Shown here: one piece after another, positions 6,036 through 13,084 of the stretch | Layout of the letters: each line of letters starts with the position of its first letter | Position numbering within the stretch: position 1 is the first letter of the stretch | Source: Oscillospiraceae bacterium | Lineage (GTDB): Bacteria > Bacillota_A > Clostridia > Oscillospirales > Oscillospiraceae | Assembly: GCA_017516785.1 (NCBI GenBank) | Contig: JAFXAV010000032.1 | Location: forward strand, 1 to 24,897 | Direction of reading: 5' to 3' | Length of the DNA stretch: 24,897 bases | Made by a program: the position numbers and the translations under genes | The notes under the pieces: model-generated | Seen by the model: the letters and a program-made list of their open reading frames with translations, nothing else | Database searches by the model: none | What the model was told of the DNA's origin: nothing

Positions 6036-6583
6036 CCGCTGTCCTCCACAGGTTCAATGTGCTTTGCCGCCCAGATGCTGTACTGCTCCCGGTAGAATGC
6101 CTGATAGCCGTCAAAATCCAGGCTGCACCGGATTCCCAACAGTTCCATCCGGACATCGAAGAGAATGGCTTCCACGTTCAGCGGCTTCAGTCCCGCCGCC
6201 AGATAAAAATGTTTGCGCTTTTGCCGTGCTTTCAGATCAGGAGCATCGGTCAGGGTGCTTTCAATTTCCAGGAAGAAACCCCTGTCCCCGTAATGCTCCA
6301 TCAACTGAACCAGAACGGCTGTACCGATACCCTCGCCCCGGTGTTTTTTGGATACTGCAAAATAATCCAGCAGCACCAGATGCTCGCTGTTGATGGTGAA
6401 AGCAAGTCCTGCAAATCTTCCGCCCCGTTCCACACACCACACATCGCCTTTACCTTCTTTCATGGTTTTCCGGATGATGCTGAAGGGTTTCCGCTCCGAT
6501 CTGGGAAATGCGGTGCGGTAGAGGGCAAAGAGTCTGAGCCAGTCGATGATTCCTCTGGGTTTGGTAAATTTGATATCGTTCAT
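6023..6583 (-). CDS. GNAT family N-acetyltransferase
   Basis: This 186-residue protein has GNAT motif A at about 76-98 (VSKKHRGEGIGTAVLVQL), where R82-G83-E84-G85-I86-G87 forms the acetyl-CoA pyrophosphate loop. It is preceded by the strand LVLLDYFAV. It transfers an acetyl group from acetyl-CoA to an unknown acceptor. The ATG is 1 nt after the stop codon of the upstream ABC-F gene and its own ribosome binding site is weak, so translational coupling is likely. Its 3' end overlaps the radical SAM gene by 13 nt. The substrate cannot be read from the sequence. Confidence 0.88.
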   Translation of the reverse strand: MNDIKFTKPRGIIDWLRLFALYRTAFPRSERKPFSIIRKTMKEGKGDVWCVERGGRFAGLAFTINSEHLVLLDYFAVSKKHRGEGIGTAVLVQLMEHYGDRGFFLEIESTLTDAPDLKARQKRKHFYLAAGLKPLNVEAILFDVRMELLGIRCSLDFDGYQAFYREQYSIWAAKHIEPVEDSGCTM

Positions 6584-6584
6584 C

Positions 6585-8363
6585 TTATTTCTTCTGTGCG
6601 TCGATTTTTTCTTTCAGTTCCGTCAGGTACAGCCAACGCTCCGTCTTGGCTTCCAGAGCCTCTTCCAGCTGGGTCAGCTGATCCTGCAGTTCCTGCAGCT
6701 TCACATAGTCGCTGCCCGCCGCAGCCTGAGCCTTCTGATTTTCCTCGATTTGCTCTTCCAGATCAGCGATATCCTGATCGATGGTGGCAAATTCCCGCTC
6801 TTCCTTGTAGGAGAATTTCAGTTTTTTCTCCCGGGGGCGGTCCTGGACGGCCTTGGGTTTTTCAGCCTTAACGGGCGCTTCTTCCTGTTTCCGGACAGCT
6901 GCCCAGTCGCTCCAGTTGCCGGGATACTGCTCAACCTTTCCGTCACCTTTCACTTCGAAAATGAAGTCCGCCATCTTGTCCAGGAAGAACCGGTCGTGGG
7001 AAACTGTCAGAATGGGGCCGGAGAATCCCTGAAGATAATCTTCCAGGATCGAAAGCGTCATGACGTCCAGATCGTTTGTGGGCTCGTCCAGCAGAAGTAC
7101 GTTGGGCGCCTCCATCAGAACGGACAGCAGGTACAGTCTTCTCCGTTCGCCGCCGGAGAGCTTGCCGATGGGCACACTCTGCAGATCCGAAGGGAACATG
7201 AACCGCTCCATCATCTGCTTGGCGGTGAAAGTACCTTCCTCGGTACGGATTTCCCGGGCAATTTCATGGATGAAATCATAGACCCGCTGGGAAAGATCCA
7301 GTTCTCTTCCCTCCTGGGAGAAGTGACCGATTTTAACGGTGGTGCCGATTTCCACATGACCGCTGTCCGGCTGAAGTTCCCCTGCCATCATGTGCAGCAG
7401 TGTGGATTTGCCCGCGCCGTTGCGGCCCACGATGCCGATCCGGTCGCCCCGAAGGAGATTGTAGGAGAAATTGTCGATGATGGTGCGGCCGTCGAAGGCC
7501 TTGCTGACATTGTGAAGCTCAATGGTCTTCCGGCCCAGACGGCTGGACGCTGCCGCCATTTGGATGGTGTCGTCGGTCTCGGGAGCATCCTGATTCAGAA
7601 GGTCCTCGTACCGCTGAATCCGTTCCTTGGATTTGGTGGTTCTGGCCTTGCAGCCACGCATGATCCATTCCCGTTCCACTCTCAGGATGGCCTGGCGCTT
7701 CCGTTCGCTGGCTTCCGCCATTTCTGCCCGAAGCTCCTTCAGTTCCAGATATTTGGAATAGTTGGCTTCATAGTGATAGAGCTTACCCCGGGACAGCTCC
7801 GTGATATGGTTCACCACCCGTTCCAGGAAATACCGGTCATGGGTGACCATGATGAGACCGCCCCGGAAGGATTTGAGCCAGTTTTCAAGCCAGGCAACCA
7901 TTTCGCTGTCTAAGTGGTTCGTAGGCTCGTCCATCACCAGAATGTCCGCCGGATGCACCAGGGCAGCAACCAGAGCAACCCGCTTGCGCTGACCACCTGA
8001 GAGGGTGCCGATTTTCTGGTCAAAGTCTGTAAAACCCAGCTTGGTCAGCATGGACTTGGCTTCGTATTCATTGAGCTGCCGGAATTCCGCCGGAAAATGC
8101 AGAAATACCTGCTCCAAGACTGTTGCATTGTCGTCCATGTGGGGATTCTGGGAAAGAAAGCTCACCTGCACATTGGGATTACGGGTAATCCGGCCCTCGT
8201 CCGGCTCAATGACTCCTGCCAGAACCTTCAAAAATGTTGACTTTCCCGTGCCGTTGATGCCGATGATGCCAACCTTGTCCCCTTCGTTGAGATAGAAATT
8301 CACATCCTGCAGCAGCTGTCGGCTGCCGAAATTGATGGATAAATGTTCTGCGGATAATAACAT
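6585..8363 (-). CDS. Uup-like ABC-F ATPase
   Basis: This 592-residue protein has two ABC domains and no membrane segments. Domain 1 has Walker A GINGTGKST (35-43), signature LSGGQRKR (about 121-128) and Walker B ILVMDEPTNHLD (about 141-152). Domain 2 has Walker A GRNGAGKST (313-321), signature LSGGERRR (about 402-409) and Walker B VLLLDEPTNDLD. The inter-domain linker is charged (REWIMRGCKARTTKSKERIQ). A C-terminal coiled coil from about 525 to the end, with TQLEEALEAKTERWLYLTEL, is the DNA/RNA-binding tail typical of Uup. Uup proteins act on stalled or misassembled ribosomes. The ATG at 8361-8363 has GAGGA upstream. It is first in an operon with a GNAT and a radical SAM gene. Confidence 0.92.
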   Translation of the reverse strand: MLLSAEHLSINFGSRQLLQDVNFYLNEGDKVGIIGINGTGKSTFLKVLAGVIEPDEGRITRNPNVQVSFLSQNPHMDDNATVLEQVFLHFPAEFRQLNEYEAKSMLTKLGFTDFDQKIGTLSGGQRKRVALVAALVHPADILVMDEPTNHLDSEMVAWLENWLKSFRGGLIMVTHDRYFLERVVNHITELSRGKLYHYEANYSKYLELKELRAEMAEASERKRQAILRVEREWIMRGCKARTTKSKERIQRYEDLLNQDAPETDDTIQMAAASSRLGRKTIELHNVSKAFDGRTIIDNFSYNLLRGDRIGIVGRNGAGKSTLLHMMAGELQPDSGHVEIGTTVKIGHFSQEGRELDLSQRVYDFIHEIAREIRTEEGTFTAKQMMERFMFPSDLQSVPIGKLSGGERRRLYLLSVLMEAPNVLLLDEPTNDLDVMTLSILEDYLQGFSGPILTVSHDRFFLDKMADFIFEVKGDGKVEQYPGNWSDWAAVRKQEEAPVKAEKPKAVQDRPREKKLKFSYKEEREFATIDQDIADLEEQIEENQKAQAAAGSDYVKLQELQDQLTQLEEALEAKTERWLYLTELKEKIDAQKK

Positions 8364-8393
8364 AATACGTTCCTCGTTAATAGATTTTTCCCT

Positions 8394-8422
8394 ATCTTAC
8401 CACACAGCCGGACCTTTTTCCA
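8394..8422 (-). promoter_or_regulatory. Probable promoter of the uup operon
   Basis: On the minus strand TGGAAA (8417-8422) and TAAGAT (8394-8399) are separated by 17 nt, about 30 nt before the start codon. Confidence 0.6.
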
Positions 8423-8449
8423 GATGCATATCGCAATAAAACGAAATGA

Positions 8450-8470
8450 GGACCAGTTCCAAGCTGGTCC
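8450..8470 (-). terminator. Hairpin GGACCAG / CTGGTCC upstream of uup
   Basis: Seven perfect pairs (8450-8456 with 8464-8470) surround a 7-nt loop. On the minus strand TCATTTCGTTTTATTG follows, a loose T-rich tail. It may insulate uup from transcription arriving from the AT-rich island. Confidence 0.45.
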
Positions 8471-8538
8471 CCAACATTTATATCATAGCAAATCACATTT
8501 TGATTGTCAAGACTGGTTGTATCCCCCTTGTGCAAATC

Positions 8539-8576
8539 TGTATTTTACACAGATACATTTTATGTATTTTATACAG
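8539..8576. repeat. Tandem operator-like palindromes
   Basis: TGTATTTTACACAG (8539-8552) and TGTATTTTATACAG (8563-8576) match at 13 of 14 positions with a 24-bp period. The second contains a perfect palindrome, TGTAT-TTT-ATACA. Between and overlapping them is ATACAT-TTT-ATGTAT (8553-8567). They end 9 bp before a -35 box, as repressor or activator sites do. Confidence 0.55.
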
Positions 8577-8585
8577 TTTATCCAC

Positions 8586-8614
8586 TTGATTTCCGTAATC
8601 CCTTGTGCTATTTT
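8586..8614 (+). promoter_or_regulatory. Promoter of the AT-rich relic
   Basis: TTGATT (8586-8591), a 17-nt spacer and TATTTT (8609-8614) are followed 10 nt later by a GAGGTG ribosome binding site. The 9-mer CCCTTGTGC in the spacer (8600-8608) also occurs at 8525-8533. Confidence 0.6.
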
Positions 8615-8636
8615 ATAGTCAGAAGAGGTGATTCCA

Positions 8637-8774
8637 ATGTACACGTAAATCTTTCCGATAATCTTTCATCAAGCTGAATTCAAACCGATGCAGGATCATG
8701 GTAGACATGTGGATGCGAAAAGGGATAAATCGGTAAGAAAAACAAAATTGAATGAAAGAAATCGAAGAAATTAA
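8637..8774 (+). pseudogene. Decayed short gene behind an intact promoter and ribosome binding site
   Basis: The ATG at 8637 follows AGAAGAGGTGATTCCA, but the frame stops after three codons (MYT, TAA at 8646-8648). Past that stop the same frame stays open for 41 codons (IFPIIFHQAEFKPMQDHG onward, with a basic tail) to TAA at 8772-8774. A separate 27-residue frame (MKEIEEIKKVRLTNDVRYQK onward, 8752-8835) overlaps the end but has no ribosome binding site. I do not recognise either product. The 8364-8901 stretch is visibly AT-rich against GC-rich neighbours, which suggests foreign or decayed DNA. A very short regulatory leader is an alternative reading. Confidence 0.35.
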
Positions 8775-8817
8775 GAAAGTGAGGTTAACCAATGATGTTA
8801 GATACCAAAAATTGGCA

Positions 8818-8869
8818 GAAGTAACCCTTGATTGATGTAGTTGCAGATGCATTGGTCAAGGGTTACTTC
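8818..8869. terminator. 14-bp inverted repeat, likely bidirectional terminator
   Basis: GAAGTAACCCTTGA (8818-8831) and TCAAGGGTTACTTC (8856-8869) pair perfectly around a 24-nt loop. On the plus strand ATTTTTATTTTG follows; on the minus strand a T-run occurs 6 nt later. It can end the AT-rich relic transcript and the EamA transcript. The long loop is unusual for a terminator. Confidence 0.6.
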
Positions 8870-8901
8870 ATTTTTATTTTGCTCCCAACAGGGGGCGTAT
8901 T

Positions 8902-9789
8902 TTATGCCTTTTTCTGCTGTTCCAGCCGGGAATACCAAACGACTCCCCCCAGAATCAGGGCGCTGCCCAACAACTGCAGGGGCGCAGGAATCTCACCGAA
9001 GAGGAACGCCGCAAAAAACGCTGCCACCACCGGCTCACAGAGCTTGGAGGCGGACACAAAAGACGGCGAGAAGAATTTCAGGCACCAGCTGAAAATGCTG
9101 TGACCCAGAATGGTGGAAAACACCGCCAGCAGCAGTCCCACGATGATGGCGCTGAGGCCATAGTTAAAAAGGCCCTGCTTCTGCACCAGACACATAATCA
9201 GCAGAGTCCCGGAGCATGCAAGATAAACGATATAAGTATAAACGGAAGTGGACACCTTCTCCCGGACAATACGGCCCAGCAGCGTATAAACCGCCACAGC
9301 CACCGCCGCCAGCAGAGCCAAAATATCGCCGTACAAATGACCTCCCCCGCCGGAGGAATCAGACAGGGCAATGAGGATGCTGCCGCCGAAGGTCACAGCG
9401 ATTGCAGCAGCTGCCCGAAAGGACAGTTTACCCTTCAGAAACAGGCAGAAACCCAGGCTGACCCAGATGACTTCCGTGCAGACGATGGTGGTGGAACTGG
9501 CAACGGAAGTATGGGCCAGGGACTCGAACCACAGGAAAAAGTGAAAGGCCAGACTGATGCCGCTGAAAATACTCAGCAGCACGGTCTTTTTTTCTGCCTG
9601 TGCAAATTCCTGCCGGATTTCCTTCTTGCCCAGCACCACCGGTGTCATCAGCAGCACCGTCCACAAAAGACGGAAGGTTGCGGTCACTGCCGAGGGAGCC
9701 TGGGAAAACCGCACAAAAATCGCCGAGAGCGAAATTCCGATCACCCCGATGACGATCATAATCATCGGCTGTTTTTCTATGTATTTCAT
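8902..9789 (-). CDS. EamA/DMT family transporter
   Basis: This 295-residue, very hydrophobic protein has about ten membrane segments in two repeated halves of about 140 residues, the DMT/EamA pattern. Conserved features are the N-terminal GISLSAIFVRFSQAP and ATFRLLW of repeat one, and the C-terminal LCEPVVAAFFAAFLFGE and SALILGGVVWYS of repeat two. Members export amino acids, metabolites or drugs, and the substrate here cannot be read. The ATG at 9787-9789 lies 9 nt after the aldo/keto reductase stop codon, with AAGGTG as ribosome binding site, so the two share a transcript. A product exporter for the reductase is possible but unproven. Confidence 0.88.
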   Translation of the reverse strand: MKYIEKQPMIMIVIGVIGISLSAIFVRFSQAPSAVTATFRLLWTVLLMTPVVLGKKEIRQEFAQAEKKTVLLSIFSGISLAFHFFLWFESLAHTSVASSTTIVCTEVIWVSLGFCLFLKGKLSFRAAAAIAVTFGGSILIALSDSSGGGGHLYGDILALLAAVAVAVYTLLGRIVREKVSTSVYTYIVYLACSGTLLIMCLVQKQGLFNYGLSAIIVGLLLAVFSTILGHSIFSWCLKFFSPSFVSASKLCEPVVAAFFAAFLFGEIPAPLQLLGSALILGGVVWYSRLEQQKKA

Positions 9790-9798
9790 CTTTTCACC

Positions 9799-10977
9799 TT
9801 AGAACGCCTTCACCAGTTCGATTGCCTTCCGGAAAAGACGGTAGAACGGCGTTTCCAGTTCCTTTTCCGCCTCTTTCAGGTACTTGCGGATTTCGATATT
9901 CTGGGGACAGTGCTTTTCGCACTTGCCGCAGCCGATACACTTGGAGGCAGCGGTGGAGTCCTTCCGGAAAGCGGTGCATTTCAGGTATTCCTTTACAGCA
10001 GCGCCCTTGCCTTCGGTGTAAATCCGGTTATAGCAGGCAAAAGTGCCGGGGATGTCCACGCCTTTGGGACAGGGCTGGCAGTAACCGCAGGCAGTGCAGC
10101 CAACTTTCAGGGATGCATTGATGGCCTCCACCACCCGGCCCAGCATGGCGTTGTCTTCTTCCGTCAATTCGCCGACCTTTGCAGTGGATGCGGTCGCAAT
10201 GTTTTCCCGCACCATGGCATCAGAGTTCATGCCGGAGAGTACCACTGTCACTTCCTCCTGATTCCACAGCCACCGGAAGGCCCATTCTGCGGGAGTCCGC
10301 TGAACAGAATATTCCCCAAAGACCTTCTTCGCCTGTTCCGGCAGCATGGTCACCAGCTTGCCGCCCCGAAGAGGTTCCATGATGATAATGGGCAGACCCT
10401 TTGCATGGGCATAGTCCAGACCCTTCCGGCCCGCCTGAGTATGCTCATCCATGTAGTTATACTGAATCTGGCAGAAATCCCAGTCGTAGGCATCCACAAG
10501 ACGGCAAAACATCTCGGAATTGCCGTGATAGGAAAAACCGATCTGCCGGATCTGGCCGCTGGCCTTTTTCTCGGCGATCCATTCCTCGATGCCGAGGCTC
10601 TTCAACTTTTCCCATGTGGCAGTATCTGTCAGCATGTGCATCAGATAGTAATCCACATAGTCGGTCTTCAGCCTCTTCAGTTCCTCGGCGAAGAGTTTAT
10701 CAAGGCCCGCCCGGCTCTTAATCAGGTAATGGGGCAGTTTGGTGGCAACATACACCTTTTCCCGAACCTTGTTTCTATGGAGAATTTCACCCAGGGCAGC
10801 TTCGCTGCCGGAATAGACATAAGCGGTGTCAAAATAGTTGACGCCCTTCTCAATGGACTGGAGGATCTCCCGCTCCGTTTCTGCCATGTCGATTTTTCCT
10901 TTTTTCTGGGGAAAACGCAGGCAGCCGAAGCCAAGGATGGACAGTTCATTTCCGTATTTGTCGGTGCGGTAATTCAT
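9799..10977 (-). CDS. Aldo/keto reductase with C-terminal dicluster ferredoxin domain
   Basis: The (beta/alpha)8 reductase domain spans about residues 1-285. It has GFGCLRFP near the start, the catalytic region NYFDTAYVYSGSE (Asp50, Tyr55), Lys in VYVATKLP (about 80) and His in YYLMHML (about 113). The C-terminal part carries two cysteine clusters, CTACGYCQPCP (about 293-303) and CIGCGKCEKHCP (about 346-357), each able to hold a [4Fe-4S] cluster. Such fusions are common in anaerobes and may couple NAD(P)H and ferredoxin-level electrons; substrates are unknown. The ATG at 10975-10977 (about 392 residues) is chosen over an upstream TTG because GAGGT lies 6 nt before it. First gene of an operon with the EamA transporter. 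Confidence 0.9.
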   Translation of the reverse strand: MNYRTDKYGNELSILGFGCLRFPQKKGKIDMAETEREILQSIEKGVNYFDTAYVYSGSEAALGEILHRNKVREKVYVATKLPHYLIKSRAGLDKLFAEELKRLKTDYVDYYLMHMLTDTATWEKLKSLGIEEWIAEKKASGQIRQIGFSYHGNSEMFCRLVDAYDWDFCQIQYNYMDEHTQAGRKGLDYAHAKGLPIIIMEPLRGGKLVTMLPEQAKKVFGEYSVQRTPAEWAFRWLWNQEEVTVVLSGMNSDAMVRENIATASTAKVGELTEEDNAMLGRVVEAINASLKVGCTACGYCQPCPKGVDIPGTFACYNRIYTEGKGAAVKEYLKCTAFRKDSTAASKCIGCGKCEKHCPQNIEIRKYLKEAEKELETPFYRLFRKAIELVKAF

Positions 10978-11004
10978 GGGTATACCTCGCAAAAAGTTTT
11001 CTTT

Positions 11005-11033
11005 ATCCTATCACAACACCGGCAAAATCGCAA
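11005..11033 (-). promoter_or_regulatory. Promoter of the reductase-EamA operon
   Basis: On the minus strand TTGCGA (11028-11033) and TAGGAT (11005-11010) are 17 nt apart, 27 nt before the reductase start codon. Confidence 0.65.
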
Positions 11034-11051
11034 TAGCGGGACTTTTGATAC

Positions 11052-11080
11052 TTTCCACCGCACTGTCAATATGCTATAAT
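11052..11080 (+). promoter_or_regulatory. Promoter of the EFR1 ferredoxin gene
   Basis: A perfect TATAAT (11075-11080) has TTTCCA (11052-11057) 17 nt upstream, a weak -35. It is divergent from the reductase promoter with about 20 bp between the -35 boxes, so a shared regulator could act on both. Confidence 0.6.
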
Positions 11081-11110
11081 GGTAAAAAATGCGACACAGG
11101 AGGAAACAAA

Positions 11111-11851
11111 ATGAGCGTTTACACATTCCTTTTCAGTCCCACCGGCGGCACCCAACGAGTCATGGACATTCTGAGCGATGCCTTCGGCAGCACCAAAACT
11201 TTTGATCTCTGCACCGATATCGAAGCTATGGAGTTTGCATCCGACGATCTGGTTCTCATTGGCCTTCCCTCTTTCGGTGGAAGAATCCCCGGCATTGCCG
11301 GGCAGCGCCTGCAGAACGTCGGGGGCAACGGTGCCAAGGCTGTTCTGGTTGCCGTCTACGGCAACCGTGCCATCGACGATACCCTGATTGAAATGAAGGA
11401 TCTGGCAGAAAGCTGCGGTTTCCAGGTGGCAGGCGCTATTTCCGCTGTGGCAGAGCACTCCATCATGCGCCATGTGGCAGCGGGGCGTCCCGATGCGGAC
11501 GATGCTGCAGAGCTCCGTAACTTTGCAAAGCAGATCACCGTCCGACTGGACTGCGATGAAGAAGTGCAGGTCCCCGGTAAGCGCCCTTACAAGAATTTCG
11601 GCGGCGCCGGCATGTTCCCGGAAGTGGACGGCTGTGTTTCCTGCGGTCTCTGTGCTGAAAAGTGTCCCGTAGGCGCCATCCCCGCCGATGCCCCCGACAC
11701 AACCGATAAGGAAAAATGCATCTGCTGCATGCGCTGCATCGAAATCTGCCCCGTACAGGCAAGAAAGCGGAACCCCATCGCTCTGAACAATACCATCCAG
11801 CGGCTCGTCAAATTCGTCACCGGCAGAAAACCCAACGAATTGTTCATCTGA
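11111..11851 (+). CDS. EFR1 family flavodoxin-ferredoxin protein
   Basis: This 246-residue protein joins a flavodoxin-like domain and a two-cluster ferredoxin. The FMN phosphate loop is SPTGGTQRV (9-17) and a conserved SFGGRIPG segment lies at 54-61. The ferredoxin cysteines are 175, 178, 181 and 185, then 203, 206, 209 and 213, each set a [4Fe-4S] motif. It should move electrons between an FMN and two clusters in the cytoplasm; partners are unknown. The ATG at 11111 follows AGGAGG. It lies divergent from another ferredoxin-tailed oxidoreductase, which hints at related electron chemistry. No terminator is evident before the next gene. Confidence 0.9.
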   Translation: MSVYTFLFSPTGGTQRVMDILSDAFGSTKTFDLCTDIEAMEFASDDLVLIGLPSFGGRIPGIAGQRLQNVGGNGAKAVLVAVYGNRAIDDTLIEMKDLAESCGFQVAGAISAVAEHSIMRHVAAGRPDADDAAELRNFAKQITVRLDCDEEVQVPGKRPYKNFGGAGMFPEVDGCVSCGLCAEKCPVGAIPADAPDTTDKEKCICCMRCIEICPVQARKRNPIALNNTIQRLVKFVTGRKPNELFI

Positions 11852-11912
11852 TACTTCCATTTTTCGCCTTTTTATCGTAAAATATGAGAAAATGAGCAAG
11901 GGAGAGAAAACG

Positions 11913-13046
11913 ATGAATCAGAAGAATCACTGGGTCAGCGTCTGGGGCAATGCCGTTTCCGTGGCCGAAAACCGCCCGGAGCGCTATGCCAAGGACATCA
12001 CCATCCGCTACCCCATCCACGTTCCCTTTGAAGGCAGTGCCATCCGCCTGACCTTCGACAATTACTGCGGCACCGAGTCCATCACCCTGACCAAGACCAC
12101 CGTCTTCTACGGCGGCAAATTCCACACGGTTTTGTTCCGGGGCGGCGACAAATCCGTCACCATCCCCGCAGGCGAACGGATCACCTCTGATCCTCTTCCT
12201 GTGGAGATCAATGCAGGTGAGATCGTTCAGGTCAGTTTCTATCTGGAGGATTTCACCCTGATGCGCTCCGTGGTCTATACCTGCGGCCCCCTGAGCGAAG
12301 GCATCTATGCCATCGGCGACCAGACGGAAAACGCAAGCTTCGACCTGGAGACCTCCCGCAAGACCCATCTGTTCTATTTCCTCTGCAACGTAGCCGTCAT
12401 GACTGACGAGGAAAACCGTGCTGTGGTCTGCTACGGCGACTCCATTACCGCCCAGGACTGGCCCGATGAACTGGCCATGCGCTGCTTCCGGGAGGGATAC
12501 GACCACACCGCCATCATCAGAAGAGCCACCTCCGGTTCCCGGATTCTCCGGGAGTACCACTGCCTGACCTACGAATCCTACGGTCTCTCCGGTGACCACC
12601 GGTTCCATCATGAGGTTCCCACCACCGGTGCCGACACCGTCATCATTCAGCAGGGCATCAATGACATCATTCATCCCGTGGGCGAAGCAGTCAATGTGTT
12701 CCGCCCCATGAGCGATCTGCCTACGGTGGAGCAGCTGATTGATGGTCTGAAGGACTACATCGCCCAGGCAAGGAGCTTCGGCTACAAGGTCTATGTAGGT
12801 ACTCTTCTGCCCATGGGCGGCTGGAGAACAGATGCGCCCTTCCGCCAGCAGATGCGCCATGCCTACAACGATTTTATCCGCACCACTGATCTCATCGACG
12901 GCTTCATCGACTTCGATGCAGCCCTGCGGGATCCTGAAAAACCAGACCATTTCCTGCCGGAATACGATTCCGGCGACCATCTGCATCCCAGCAAAAAGGG
13001 TTATGAACGGATGGCCATGGAAATCCCCGCACACATCCTCAAGTAA
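11913..13046 (+). CDS. SGNH/GDSL hydrolase with N-terminal beta-sandwich domain
   Basis: This 377-residue protein has an N-terminal half (about 1-165) that looks like an all-beta accessory domain. An SGNH esterase domain follows: GDS at 175-177 (nucleophile Ser177), the block III motif GIND at 248-251, and catalytic Asp355 and His358 in DSGDHLHPS. No signal peptide is present, so it probably acts in the cytoplasm, removing acetyl or acyl groups from imported sugars or other esters. The ATG at 11913 is preferred to one at 11892 because GGGAGAG lies about 6 nt upstream of it. A weak TAAAAT -10-like element lies just upstream. Specificity cannot be read. Confidence 0.88.
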   Translation: MNQKNHWVSVWGNAVSVAENRPERYAKDITIRYPIHVPFEGSAIRLTFDNYCGTESITLTKTTVFYGGKFHTVLFRGGDKSVTIPAGERITSDPLPVEINAGEIVQVSFYLEDFTLMRSVVYTCGPLSEGIYAIGDQTENASFDLETSRKTHLFYFLCNVAVMTDEENRAVVCYGDSITAQDWPDELAMRCFREGYDHTAIIRRATSGSRILREYHCLTYESYGLSGDHRFHHEVPTTGADTVIIQQGINDIIHPVGEAVNVFRPMSDLPTVEQLIDGLKDYIAQARSFGYKVYVGTLLPMGGWRTDAPFRQQMRHAYNDFIRTTDLIDGFIDFDAALRDPEKPDHFLPEYDSGDHLHPSKKGYERMAMEIPAHILK

Positions 13047-13049
13047 AGA

Positions 13050-13082
13050 AAAACAGCCATCGGATGAACCGATGGCTGTTTT
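13050..13082. terminator. Bidirectional terminator between SGNH hydrolase and the fusion gene
   Basis: AAAACAGCCATCGG (13050-13063) and CCGATGGCTGTTTT (13069-13082) form a perfect 14-bp stem with a 5-nt loop. A-rich and T-rich flanks suit both directions. It ends the SGNH gene and the six-gene minus-strand operon. Confidence 0.93.
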
Positions 13083-13084
13083 AT

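Noticed and set aside
8539..8576. CRISPR or plasmid iteron array
   Set aside because: There are only two short copies, with no spacers or Rep gene. Operator sites fit better.
9100..11079. 659-residue plus-strand open frame
   Set aside because: It is antisense to the EamA and reductase genes and has no recognisable domain.
11844..13034. 396-residue minus-strand frame opposite the SGNH hydrolase
   Set aside because: The plus strand has a complete catalytic triad and ribosome binding site; the minus frame is a shadow.
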